Shown here one piece after another: positions 17,144-25,556 of a DNA stretch of 64,000 nt. The first letter of the stretch is position 1. The number at the start of each line of letters is the position of its first letter. The DNA lies in assembly GCF_008831545.1 (NCBI RefSeq), contig NZ_CP044524.1:467769-531768 (forward strand). Direction: 5' to 3'. The notes beneath the pieces were generated by a model, which saw only the letters and a program-made list of their open reading frames with translations, was not told the DNA's origin and searched no databases. The translations under genes were made by a program, and so were the position numbers. Source of the DNA: Halorussus halophilus. Its GTDB lineage: Archaea > Halobacteriota > Halobacteria > Halobacteriales > Haladaptataceae.

Positions 17144-18046
17144 ATGCGGCGGGCCACGGGTGCACTCGGAGGTGTTCGTGCCGTGTCCACTGAACGGGAC
17201 GTGGAACGCGAAGTCGGAGAGGACCCCGTTCTCGGAAGTGAGTTCACGACGAGGACCGACGGGTCGCGCGAGAGCGCCCTCCACGGCGAATCGCTCTCTA
17301 TCTCCTACGACGCCGAGGACCCCGTCGTCGAGTGCGACCGAATCGACCTCCCGAAAGGCGAGATAACCGCGCTCGTGGGGCCGAACGGGTCGGGCAAGAG
17401 TACCATCCTGAAGACGCTCTCGAACCACCACGACCCAGACACAGGCACCGTCGTCCTCGACGGCCGCGAGGTTCAGCAGTTCGGCGACAAAGAGTTGGCC
17501 CGCGAACTCGGCCTGCTCTCCCAAGAGAACGACGCCCCCGAGAGCATCACCGTCGAAGACCTCGTGTATCACGGCCGCTACCCGCACCGCGGTTTCTTCG
17601 ATTCCGTCACCGAGCAGGACCAAAACGCAGTCGAGCGCGCCATCGAACTCGCTGGCGTGGACCACATCCGCGACCAAGCGTTAGGCAGCCTCAGCGGCGG
17701 CCAGAAGCAACTTGCGTGGATTGCGATGGTGTTCGCCCAAGAGACCGACGTGCTCCTGCTCGACGAACCGACGACGTTCCTCGACCTCCATCACCAACTT
17801 CGCGTGATGGAGATCGTCCGGTCGCTCAACGAAGAGAAGGGCGTCACCGTCGGTGTCGTCCTCCACGACATCGCGCAGGCCGCTCGGTTCGCCGACTACC
17901 TCGTCGCGCTGGACGACGGCGAGGTGTACGACTGGGGACCGCCCCGAGAGGTCGTCACCGAAGAACTGCTCGCAGACGTGTTCGAAGTGGACGCCGCCGT
18001 ACAGTACACGCCAGACCCGGAAATCGTCCCGAAGCGGTCGCTCTGA
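17144..18046 (+). CDS. FepC/FhuC-type iron-siderophore ABC transporter ATPase
   Basis: A 300-residue ATPase with Walker A GPNGSGKST (residues 79-87), Q-loop LLSQEN, signature LSGGQKQLAWIAMV and Walker B VLLLDEPTTFLDLHHQ. The switch His is in VLHDIAQAARFADY. This is the FepC subfamily, which powers uptake of ferric siderophores, haem or cobalamin. I give ATG 17144, but GTG 17183 is a plausible alternative because the first 35 residues are poorly conserved. A DtxR-type box lies upstream. Its probable partners are the permease and binding protein at 20591-22916, on the other strand. Confidence 0.9.
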   Translation: MRRATGALGGVRAVSTERDVEREVGEDPVLGSEFTTRTDGSRESALHGESLSISYDAEDPVVECDRIDLPKGEITALVGPNGSGKSTILKTLSNHHDPDTGTVVLDGREVQQFGDKELARELGLLSQENDAPESITVEDLVYHGRYPHRGFFDSVTEQDQNAVERAIELAGVDHIRDQALGSLSGGQKQLAWIAMVFAQETDVLLLDEPTTFLDLHHQLRVMEIVRSLNEEKGVTVGVVLHDIAQAARFADYLVALDDGEVYDWGPPREVVTEELLADVFEVDAAVQYTPDPEIVPKRSL

Positions 18047-18120
18047 GCGGTCGCCGTCGCTTCTCTCCCGGAGACCTATCTATTTGTAACAGAGCGTAGT
18101 ACCGAAGTGGGTATCAGCGA

Positions 18121-19722
18121 ATGCTGTACCCTGTCAGGTTCGGTCGCGTCCTCTTCGCGTTCCTCCCGTTTCTACTCGCCTTCGCGCGTGACCGACATCG
18201 GTTCGTCGTCGTCGGGCGTTCACGAGAAGTCAGCGACGAGCGACGCCGCGAACGCGCCAGCGAACTGCGCGACGTGATGCTCGAACTCGGACCGACGTTC
18301 ATCAAAATCGGGCAGGTGCTCTCGACGCGACCCGACCTCGTGCCGAAGATCTACGCCGAGGAGTTTCGCACGCTACAGGACGCCGTGCCGCCCGGCGCGT
18401 ACGAGGAGGTGGAACCGATACTCTCCGAAGACGTGGCAGACGGAGGGCAGGTGAGCGACGTGTACGAGGAGTTCGACACTGAACCGATAGCGGGCGGGTC
18501 GCTCGCGCAGGTACACACCGCTCGGTACGGAGGGAGACGAGTCGCAGTGAAGATTCGGCGGCCGGGAATCGTCGAAGTCGTCGAGACGGACCTACGGGTG
18601 ATTCGTCGCGTCCTGCCGCTCATCACCGCGTTCGCGCCGGAGCGCCATCGGTTCTCTCTCCGGAACTTGGCCGACGACTTCGAGCGCGTCATTCGGGAAG
18701 AACTCGACTTCGAGCGCGAGGGGCGCATGATGGACGAGATACGGCAGAACTTCGAAGCCGACGACTCGGTGACGATTCCGCGGTGGTACCCCGAACGCTC
18801 CACCGAGCGAGTGCTGACGATGACGTACGTCGGGAGCACGAAACTCAGCGCAGTCGAGCGGTTACGTGAGCGCGGCTTCGACCCGAAGGAGGTCGCTCAC
18901 GACGTGGCGAACGCCTACTTCGAGATGGGGATGGTACACGGCGTCTTCCACGGGGACCCACACCCCGGCAACATCGGGGTGGACGAACGAGGCCGAATCG
19001 TCTTCTACGACTTCGGGATGTCCGGGCGGTTCACGCCGGAGATGCGCGAGTCAATCGTCCAGTTCTACCTCGCCGTCGTCTCCCGCGACGTGAACCGAAT
19101 CATGGACGTGCTGGTCGCGCTCGGGACGCTCGACCCGGACGTAGACCGCCAAGCGATGGCCCACGTCCTGCAACTCGTCCTCGAAGACTTGGAAGGCAGT
19201 GGCGTCTCGGACTGGCGCGCGATACTCGCCGAAGTGCTGACGGTACTCCGAGCGTTCCCGTTCCGGATTCCGCCCGACCTCATGCTCGTGATTCGCGTGG
19301 CGACTGTTGGAGAGGGCGTCCTCCGGGACCTCGACCCGGAGTTCGACATCGTCACGACGGCCAGAGAATTTCTGCTCGAACACGGCTACATGCGACAGGG
19401 CGTCGGGACGCTGGTCGAAGAGACGCGCCGAGACGCCAGAACGTCGTTCCAATCGACCGTTCGACTGCCGTCGAAACTGGAAGACGTTCTCGACTTGCTA
19501 CTGCGCGGCGACCTCAGCGTCTCCGGCTTGGAGTTAGAACGACCGCTCGTCGTCGTCGGTCGGACGCTCGCGTACGCACTCATCACCGCGGCGTGGGTAA
19601 TCGGCTCCTCGATTCTGATTTACGAGAATCCGGTGTACGGAGCCATCGGATTCACCATCGCGGCGGTGATGACAGTGCTGTTCGTCCAGAGCATTCTGAA
19701 GACGAGGCGTACCGCGAGATAA
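18121..19722 (+). CDS. ABC1/UbiB atypical kinase-family protein
   Basis: A 533-residue protein. Hallmarks of the UbiB/ADCK clan are visible: ELGPTFIKIGQVLSTRPDLVP (KxGQ motif), AGGSLAQVHTA (A-rich loop), AVKIRRPG with the catalytic Lys, ELDFEREG, HGDPHPGNI (catalytic loop) and YDFGMSGR (DFG). Two membrane helices end the protein (LAYALITAAWVIGSSIL and IGFTIAAVMTVLF). Family members support isoprenoid-quinone or lipid metabolism by unclear chemistry. It starts about 75 bp after the ATPase gene, and its relation to iron uptake is only positional. Confidence 0.92.
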   Translation: MLYPVRFGRVLFAFLPFLLAFARDRHRFVVVGRSREVSDERRRERASELRDVMLELGPTFIKIGQVLSTRPDLVPKIYAEEFRTLQDAVPPGAYEEVEPILSEDVADGGQVSDVYEEFDTEPIAGGSLAQVHTARYGGRRVAVKIRRPGIVEVVETDLRVIRRVLPLITAFAPERHRFSLRNLADDFERVIREELDFEREGRMMDEIRQNFEADDSVTIPRWYPERSTERVLTMTYVGSTKLSAVERLRERGFDPKEVAHDVANAYFEMGMVHGVFHGDPHPGNIGVDERGRIVFYDFGMSGRFTPEMRESIVQFYLAVVSRDVNRIMDVLVALGTLDPDVDRQAMAHVLQLVLEDLEGSGVSDWRAILAEVLTVLRAFPFRIPPDLMLVIRVATVGEGVLRDLDPEFDIVTTAREFLLEHGYMRQGVGTLVEETRRDARTSFQSTVRLPSKLEDVLDLLLRGDLSVSGLELERPLVVVGRTLAYALITAAWVIGSSILIYENPVYGAIGFTIAAVMTVLFVQSILKTRRTAR

Positions 19723-19742
19723 CGAACCGGATAGAACCCGCG

Positions 19743-20591
19743 CTACTCTTCGAACAACTTCTCTCTCAGCAACTCTCGACTCGCTTCGAGTCGCGCTTCG
19801 CGTTCTGCGGCCGAAATCTCGAAGTCGAGGCGTTCTTCCTTGATTTCAGCTTTGACCCGCTCGATTCGTTCCGCGGAAATCTCTTCGTCGGGAATCGTGC
19901 CGTCTATCCAGTCGTCTACGTGACCCTCCCACTCGTCGCCGCCGTACTTGTCTACTTCGACGCGCCAATCCCAGAACTGCGCAACTTCGTCCCAGTAGCC
20001 TCTCGATTTACGTAGGTCCTCGATGAGCGACTTGGCGACTCGGCCACCGTGACCAGCGGCGATGCTGACCTGATGAGGGCCGCCCGAGAGCCAGCCAGCG
20101 ACGTACAGGCCGTCGATTTCCGTCCGGCCGCTCTCGTCCGCTTCGACGGGATGGTCGCCGCCGTCGTGAAACTCGCCGTCCGCGAGTTCCGCGAGGTAGT
20201 CGCCGTCGTATGCCGTGGCCGCGAGGACGAATCTGGTCGTCACGTCGCGGCCGTCTTGGGTGCTGACGCGGAATCCGCCGAGGGAGTTGCTATCTTTACT
20301 TCCTTCGTCGCTCGCGTTCAGGCGCGCGACTTCGACGACCATGTCGTCCTCCACGTCGCCGCCCTCGTACCGGACGTGTTCGCGGCCGAGTTCGAGGAAC
20401 GTCTCGGGGCGAATCCCGAGCAGGCCGAGGTAGTTCTCGATGCAGTAGCACTGCTCGATGGCAGAGGTACCACGGTCGAAGACGAGCGCGTCGAGACCGT
20501 AGCGCGAGAGGAACAGCGCGGCCGAGAGACCGGACGCTCCGCCGCCGACTATTACCACGTCGCGGTCGAACTCGTTTTTCGTTCCTGCCAT
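19743..20591 (-). CDS. Thioredoxin-reductase-like FAD/NAD(P) oxidoreductase in the iron operon
   Basis: From ATG 20591 the protein has 282 residues. VVIVGGGASGLSAALFLSR is the FAD-binding GxGxxG Rossmann loop. A later GLYVAGWLSGGPHQVSIAAGHGGRVA matches the second FAD motif of the thioredoxin-reductase superfamily. The central NAD(P) domain is shortened, and the CxxC redox pair of true thioredoxin reductase is not present. It overlaps the permease stop by one base (TGATG), so it is translated from the same operon. A role in reductive release of iron from the siderophore is plausible but is inference. Confidence 0.85.
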   Translation of the reverse strand: MAGTKNEFDRDVVIVGGGASGLSAALFLSRYGLDALVFDRGTSAIEQCYCIENYLGLLGIRPETFLELGREHVRYEGGDVEDDMVVEVARLNASDEGSKDSNSLGGFRVSTQDGRDVTTRFVLAATAYDGDYLAELADGEFHDGGDHPVEADESGRTEIDGLYVAGWLSGGPHQVSIAAGHGGRVAKSLIEDLRKSRGYWDEVAQFWDWRVEVDKYGGDEWEGHVDDWIDGTIPDEEISAERIERVKAEIKEERLDFEISAAEREARLEASRELLREKLFEE

Positions 20592-21703
20592 CACAGTTCA
20601 CCGACGGTGCCCTGCTTGCGCATCAGGTACAGGAAGTACGGCCCGCCGATGATTCCGGTGACAATGCCGACCGGAATCTGGGTCGCAAGAGCGAGTCGCG
20701 CGCCAACGTCGGCGAGAACGACCAGCGCCGGACCCGCGAACACACAGCCGGTCATCACCCGCCGGTAGTCGCTCCCGACGACTGTCCGCACCATGTGGGG
20801 GACGACGAGACCGACGAAGCCGACGAGTCCCGCGACGGCGACGCTCGCGGCCGCAAGAATTATCGCGACCGCCGAGACGCCAAACCGGACTCGTTCGACC
20901 GACATGCCGAGCGACTGGGCAGTTCGCTCCCCGAGCAGGAGGACGTTCAACTGCCGCGACGTGAGGAGTGCGAACGGGAGGAAGATGGCAGTCCACGGAG
21001 CCACCGTCCGGACCTGCTCCCAATCGACCCCTGTGAGTGACCCCGTGGTCCACGCAATCGCGCTCTGGACCGCGCCGAGGTCGTCGGCGAAGTAGAACAC
21101 GCCGGTCTGGAGCGAGTTGAACACCGTGCTGACGATGACGCCAGCGAGTATCAGACGCACCGGATTAGTCCCGCCCTGCCACGCGATGGCGTAGACGAGC
21201 AGGAACGCTGCCGTACCGCCCAGTGCCGCCAGCAGCGGGAGATAGGAGGTGAGTCCAGTGAACACGATGAGGCCCAACAGGATGGCGAGACCGGCCCCGG
21301 AACTCACGCCGAGGACGTACGGACTCGCCAGTTCGTTGCGCGTGACCGCCTGGAAGATAGCACCCGAGACGGCGAGGTTCATGCCGACGAACATCGCCAC
21401 GAACACTCGCGGGAGCCGAATCGTCCAGACGATGAGCGTCTCGTTGTCCATCTCCGGAGCCTCGCCGCCCGTCAGGAACGCATGCCACGCGTCCAGGTTC
21501 AGGAAGATGTCCGGGTCGAACACCGAGTTCCACGCAGTCGCGAGGCTCATCGAGTAGGTGCCGAAGCTGACCTGCACTAACCCGGCAAGGACGACGACCG
21601 CGACGCTACCCAGGACGACCGACGCCAGCGACCCGTCGAGCCATCCGAGTCGGCCGTCGCGCTGTTCGCCCCGCCCGCCAGCAGTCGCGGTTTCGTCCGA
21701 CAC
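20591..21703 (-). CDS. FecCD/BtuC-type iron-siderophore ABC transporter permease
   Basis: A 370-residue integral membrane protein with about nine to ten helices. Conserved FecCD segments are clear: TIRLPRVFVAMFVGMNLAVSGAIFQAVTRNELASPYVLGVSSGAGL, GGTNPVRLILAGVIVS and GLVVPHMVRTVVGSDYRR. The protein forms the translocation pore, with two copies per transporter. It starts 4 bp after the stop of the binding-protein gene and shares one base with the flavoprotein gene downstream, so the three form a tight operon. The partner ATPase is at 17144. Confidence 0.94.
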   Translation of the reverse strand: MSDETATAGGRGEQRDGRLGWLDGSLASVVLGSVAVVVLAGLVQVSFGTYSMSLATAWNSVFDPDIFLNLDAWHAFLTGGEAPEMDNETLIVWTIRLPRVFVAMFVGMNLAVSGAIFQAVTRNELASPYVLGVSSGAGLAILLGLIVFTGLTSYLPLLAALGGTAAFLLVYAIAWQGGTNPVRLILAGVIVSTVFNSLQTGVFYFADDLGAVQSAIAWTTGSLTGVDWEQVRTVAPWTAIFLPFALLTSRQLNVLLLGERTAQSLGMSVERVRFGVSAVAIILAAASVAVAGLVGFVGLVVPHMVRTVVGSDYRRVMTGCVFAGPALVVLADVGARLALATQIPVGIVTGIIGGPYFLYLMRKQGTVGEL

Positions 21704-21707
21704 GGTC

Positions 21708-22916
21708 CTAGAAGTCGCCGTTCACGACGTCTGCGACTTTCTGGCGGTCGAACAGCTTGCCGGAGTAGGTGTCGGGGAAGAACGCCTTGGCGAACCGCTC
21801 GGTCAGGAAGAGGTTGTGAATCGGCCCCTCGTAGATTGGGCCGCCACGGAACACCTGGCCGTTCTGGACGGCAGTGAGTTGACTCGCCGCGGAGTGGTCC
21901 TTCATGTAGCTCAGGATGGTGTTCTCGAACTCCTTGGCAGTCTTGGTTTCGTGGCCCCGAATCAGGATAGCCTCCGGGTCGATTTCCAGCAGCGTCTCGT
22001 AGTCTATCTTGCCGGAGCTAGACGTAGAGCGCGGTTGCACGTCCGACCCCTCGAAGGCGTCTTGGACGCGCAGGTCGCGGAACTGCTTTTTGTTCGTACC
22101 CTTGCCGCTGAGTCGGTACGGCGTGAACTCCCCGGGTTCGTCCTTGGCTGCGAAGACGAGTGCCGCCTCCGGCCCCTTTTCGGGGAGCTTCGACTGCACG
22201 TCGCTAATGAACGAGTCGTGGAGCTTCTTGAACGCGTCGTAGCGGGGTTTCTGCTGGAAGACTTCCGCGACCTTCTCGAAAGCCTCGTACATCGAGTAGT
22301 ACTCGTAATCGTGCCACGAGTCGGTGCGTCGGAAGATTGTGTTGCCGACGAACGGCGCGACGCGCTCTTCGATTTGGTCGAGGTCGTTCTGTTCCAGTCC
22401 GAACGCGCTGTTGTTCGTTAGCCACTTCGGGTCGATGAGGTGGACGCCACAGTTCAGTTCGAAGAAGATTTCTTTGTCGATGCCGCCGTCGTAGAGCGGT
22501 TTCATCGACTCCTTGTCCACGGAGACGCCCGGCAGTTCGTCGTAGTACTTGGTGTGGAACCGGGGCGGGTACCCGACGGCTTGCAGGCCGTCGGCCTGTC
22601 CAAGTGCGACGCCCATGTCCGCGTAGCCAGCCTCGTAGACGAGCCACTTCTTCGGCACGCTCTCGAACGTGACTTCGCCGACGGGTGCCATGTTCACCGA
22701 GTAGGAACCGCTCGCACTCTCGGTAGTCTCTGAACCCTCCGACTCGGTCGTCCCGTCGCCGCTCGTCGTCCCGGACGCCGCGGTAGTGCCCTCGGTCGTG
22801 GTGCCTTCGTCGCTACCATCTCCACCGGTACAGCCCGCGAGAAGCGCACTGCTGACTGCTGCACTGCCTACGATGAACTGCCGTCGAGTCGAATTACTGT
22901 CGGATCCTCTGCTCAT
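21708..22916 (-). CDS. Iron-siderophore ABC transporter substrate-binding lipoprotein
   Basis: A 402-residue protein read from ATG 22916 (start of MSRGSDSNSTRRQFIVGSA). The N-terminus has a twin-arginine motif (TRRQF), a hydrophobic core and a lipobox-like LLAGC, so it is Tat-exported and membrane-anchored. A Thr/Ser/Glu-rich linker (to about residue 75) leads into a helical-backbone binding protein of the FepB/FhuD/BtuF class (cluster A-II, class III). The segments EVTFESVPKKWLVYE, LGQADGLQAVGYPPRF and the final QKVADVVNGDF fit. It heads the permease/flavoprotein operon behind an iron-box operator. Confidence 0.88.
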   Translation of the reverse strand: MSRGSDSNSTRRQFIVGSAAVSSALLAGCTGGDGSDEGTTTEGTTAASGTTSGDGTTESEGSETTESASGSYSVNMAPVGEVTFESVPKKWLVYEAGYADMGVALGQADGLQAVGYPPRFHTKYYDELPGVSVDKESMKPLYDGGIDKEIFFELNCGVHLIDPKWLTNNSAFGLEQNDLDQIEERVAPFVGNTIFRRTDSWHDYEYYSMYEAFEKVAEVFQQKPRYDAFKKLHDSFISDVQSKLPEKGPEAALVFAAKDEPGEFTPYRLSGKGTNKKQFRDLRVQDAFEGSDVQPRSTSSSGKIDYETLLEIDPEAILIRGHETKTAKEFENTILSYMKDHSAASQLTAVQNGQVFRGGPIYEGPIHNLFLTERFAKAFFPDTYSGKLFDRQKVADVVNGDF

Positions 22917-22918
22917 AC

Positions 22919-22936
22919 TTTTAGGCCATCCTAAAA
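22919..22936. promoter_or_regulatory. DtxR/IdeR-type iron-box upstream of the binding-protein operon
   Basis: TTTTAGGCCATCCTAAAA has perfect 7-bp arms TTTTAGG/CCTAAAA around CCAT. It ends 2 bp from the start codon of the binding-protein gene, so it overlaps the likely start site of a near-leaderless transcript. Together with 17086 it suggests one regulator for both transport units. Confidence 0.75.
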
Positions 22937-23112
22937 CATGATAAGGGCTTCGGTATTTTGGCAGACCTAAACCATCGGAGGGAGGCGGGTTCGTACGGAT
23001 TACCCATCCGGAATCACCCGGGAGCATCAGACGGCTAGCAGTCGGTGACCCGTGAATAAATAGTCCTCGTTCTGACGATAGAACTACGCAGTCGGCGACC
23101 AAACGCGACCAC

Positions 23113-23325
23113 ATGCCAGAACTGTTCGGCATCTACGAGGGAACCGCCGCCACGCAGTACGTCGGGTGTCTCAGTTGCGACGACAGCATCGACTTGAACG
23201 AACCCCATCCGATGTACCAGCGCAAGGAAGCCGACGGAGTCGGCGATTCGGCCACGCAGACCTATCACTTCTGTAGCGATGGCTGTCTCGACGAGTGGGC
23301 CGAAAAAGAAGGTTACCGGTCGTAA
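23113..23325 (+). CDS. Small zinc-binding protein (TRASH/FCS-like, DUF7576-type)
   Basis: A 70-residue protein starting MPELFGIYEGTAATQYVGCL. It has CLSCDDS and FCSDGCLDEW motifs, an FCS/TRASH-like C-x2-C plus C-x3-C arrangement that should bind one zinc. Haloarchaea have many such one-domain proteins (I recall DUF7576, not verified). It could be a metal chaperone or a nucleic-acid adaptor. It sits between the iron operon and the sulfotransferase-like gene, with a 206-bp gap to the iron box. Confidence 0.65.
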   Translation: MPELFGIYEGTAATQYVGCLSCDDSIDLNEPHPMYQRKEADGVGDSATQTYHFCSDGCLDEWAEKEGYRS

Positions 23326-24765
23326 TCAGGCGAGTCGGCTTCTGACGCCGTTCGAGATGCGCTTGCGATTGTAGAACAGTTCGCCGAGACCCCAACCGAC
23401 GAGGAGGAGTCCCGCGACGACTGCGCCGACGAAGTCCCACGGACCCATCCAAACCGGTCGGACCCATGGGGCAATCTTCGACCAGCGGTTAGCGAACTGG
23501 TCTACTGGTTCGCTGACGGGCGTTCCCGCGAACGCCGCGCTCAGCCACTGCGAGAAAGTGAGACGGTCGCCGGTTCCGGGCGTCAGTCCCGCACTGCCCG
23601 AGACACTGTACTCACCTTCTGCGTTCTGGTCGGCGATAGTCGGCCCTTCGTCACCGGCCTCGTCGCCCAGTTGCATCCGCTCCACGTCGTACGGTGCCCA
23701 CGGAGCGTAGAACTCCCAGACGACCTCGCCCTGTGGGGTGACTTCGATGACGCGTTGGTTGTTCGAGTCCACGACGAGCGTGTTGCCGTTCGGGAGTCGG
23801 TCGGCGTCCCGCGGCCAGTTGAAGTCCTGACTGGAGCCGAGTTCCCACGTCTCTTTCCACTCGCCGCCGCGCTTCGCGTACTCGACGATGCGGTCGTTCT
23901 CGCTGTCGGCCACGACGATGGTCGGCGTCCCGTTCTCGCTTTCGAGATACTGGGGATTGTGCTGTTCGTGCATCACGTCGTAGTTCTGGTCTTCGCCGAG
24001 GCGCATATCGACCGCCTTCGTGGACCGGTTGATGACCATCACTTGGTCCATGTTCCGCGGCGAGATGAGGTACTGACCGTCGGCTATCTTGTCCACGTCG
24101 TTGACGTGGGTCCAGTCGTCGCCTTTGCCCTGCTTGTTCTTGCTCTTGTACCGCTTGCCTTGGCTCTTCTTGAAGTCCGTATGCTTCTCGAACTGCCACT
24201 CCCAGACGACCTCGTCGTCGCCGCGGTCGTAAATGAAGATGCGGTCGCGGTTGACCTCGTCTTCCACGTCGTAGTTACGCATCTCGGCCACTAGCAACTG
24301 GTCGCCGTTTATCATGTCGGCGTCGTGCGTGTCGTGGACTTCGGGGAAGTGTTCGACCCACAGAGTCTCGTTGGCTTGCGGGTCAAACTCGTAGACGCGA
24401 GTGCCGTCACGTGACGTCGCCGTGATGAGGACGTTACTTCCATTGATTGGGTCCACGTCGTAGAACCACGTCGCACCAACTCGGTCCCCTTCGTGGACCC
24501 ACTGGACGTCACCGCGGGGACCCACGCCGACGAGTCGAGCGGGCTTCTTTCCGTTCTTTTGTCCTTTGAACTTGTAGCCTTGAATCGCTATGACCGTCGT
24601 TCCGTCTGCAGGTTGTTCGATAGTACCTTTCTGGAGGTTGGTGTTAGTCGGTTCGTAGGTGAGGGCGGAGACTGCCGAGGGGGCAAGCAGCGACACGACG
24701 AGGAGCAACACCACGCCGCGTACCAGCCACGGTTTCGACAACCGCTCGTTCCACGCGTCAGACAT
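23326..24765 (-). CDS. Arylsulfotransferase-family membrane-anchored beta-propeller protein
   Basis: From ATG 24765 the protein has 479 residues. A hydrophobic N-terminal segment (about residues 14-34) is followed by a propeller typical of haloarchaeal arylsulfotransferase (ASST) relatives. Repeated W-E-W/W-E-F blades include VVWEWQFEKHTDFKK and VVWEFYAPWAPYD. The DWTHVNDVDKI segment carries an H-N-D motif seen near the ASST catalytic site, and NYDVMHEQHNPQYL has further histidines. A C-terminal membrane helix (VGAVVAGLLLVGWGLGELFY) anchors it. Bacterial enzymes move sulfate between phenols; the archaeal substrate is unknown. Confidence 0.75.
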   Translation of the reverse strand: MSDAWNERLSKPWLVRGVVLLLVVSLLAPSAVSALTYEPTNTNLQKGTIEQPADGTTVIAIQGYKFKGQKNGKKPARLVGVGPRGDVQWVHEGDRVGATWFYDVDPINGSNVLITATSRDGTRVYEFDPQANETLWVEHFPEVHDTHDADMINGDQLLVAEMRNYDVEDEVNRDRIFIYDRGDDEVVWEWQFEKHTDFKKSQGKRYKSKNKQGKGDDWTHVNDVDKIADGQYLISPRNMDQVMVINRSTKAVDMRLGEDQNYDVMHEQHNPQYLESENGTPTIVVADSENDRIVEYAKRGGEWKETWELGSSQDFNWPRDADRLPNGNTLVVDSNNQRVIEVTPQGEVVWEFYAPWAPYDVERMQLGDEAGDEGPTIADQNAEGEYSVSGSAGLTPGTGDRLTFSQWLSAAFAGTPVSEPVDQFANRWSKIAPWVRPVWMGPWDFVGAVVAGLLLVGWGLGELFYNRKRISNGVRSRLA

Positions 24766-24890
24766 ACAACCGCGTACACCCACGGAGGACATATGGGTTT
24801 TGTCCTCTTTCCCCGACGGCGACGGGGCAAATTAGTCGAAGCGGGGTCGCTTTTTTAGCTTCTGAGGTCGCTCCACTATTGGGGAGTGGG

Positions 24891-25514
24891 ATGTTCAGAG
24901 ACAGAACTGATGCAGGACGAAAGCTCGCAGACCTACTGACCGAGCGCGGCGTCGAGACAGACATTGTTCTCGCAGTACCGAGAGGCGGCCTTCCGGTCGC
25001 TCGCCCCGTCGCCGACGCACTCGACGTACCTCTCGACGTTATCGTCGCGGCGAAAGTTGGGGCACCACAGAATCCCGAGTTAGCCATCGGGGCCGTAGCG
25101 AGCGACGGAAGTTTCTGGGAAAACGACGACATCGTCGAGCGCCTCGGCGTGAGCGAGGAGTACGTCGAGCAAGCGCGCGAGCAGAAAGCCGCCCAAGCGC
25201 GGGCGAAACTCGAACAGTACCGGGGGACGGACGAACCGCCCGACATCGACGGCAAACGCGTCGTCGTCGTAGACGATGGGCTAGCGACAGGGGCGACGAC
25301 TATCGCGGCACTCCGGCAGGTTCGGAAGTCCGGCGCGAAACGCGTCGTCCTCGCGGTTCCCGTCGGGTCGCCCGACTCTGTCGAACGATTGCGTGCCGAG
25401 GCCGACGAGGTGGTCTGCGTCGAGACGCCGCTGCAGTTCGCCGCAGTCGGGCAGTTCTATGACTCGTTCGAACAGGTCTCGGACGAACGAGCGAGAGAGT
25501 ATCTCGACGGCTGA
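24891..25514 (+). CDS. Phosphoribosyltransferase-family protein
   Basis: From ATG 24891 the protein has 207 residues. VVVVDDGLATGATTIAALRQVR is the PRPP-binding motif of type-I phosphoribosyltransferases (residues about 123-144), and LAVPRGGLPVARPVA is the early PPi loop. FWENDDIVERLGVSEEYVEQAREQK is the variable hood. Relatives include stand-alone PRTases often fused to dienelactone hydrolases in bacteria. The base substrate is unknown. The TATA-like TTTTTTAG lies at 24851-24858. It is divergent from the sulfotransferase-like gene. Confidence 0.88.
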   Translation: MFRDRTDAGRKLADLLTERGVETDIVLAVPRGGLPVARPVADALDVPLDVIVAAKVGAPQNPELAIGAVASDGSFWENDDIVERLGVSEEYVEQAREQKAAQARAKLEQYRGTDEPPDIDGKRVVVVDDGLATGATTIAALRQVRKSGAKRVVLAVPVGSPDSVERLRAEADEVVCVETPLQFAAVGQFYDSFEQVSDERAREYLDG

Positions 25515-25534
25515 ACGGTTACCAAGCGACCGCC

Positions 25535-25556
25535 CCACTATATTTTTGTATGGTGG
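25535..25556 (+). terminator. Possible hairpin terminator after the phosphoribosyltransferase gene
   Basis: CCACTATA and TATGGTGG pair over 8 bp (one U-G wobble) around a TTTTTG loop, about 20 nt past the stop codon. The surrounding DNA is AT-rich. The U-run is in the loop rather than the tail, so termination is not certain. Confidence 0.35.

Noticed and set aside
17110..17193. 27-codon frame just after the iron box
   Set aside because: It ends quickly and has no family. A leader peptide cannot be excluded, but nothing supports one.
20049..20768. 239-codon plus-strand frame opposite the flavoprotein gene
   Set aside because: It is a shadow of the flavoprotein and permease genes.
22917..23132. 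N-terminal extension of the siderophore-binding protein
   Set aside because: It crosses the iron box and precedes the Tat/lipobox signal; ATG 22916 gives a normal export signal.
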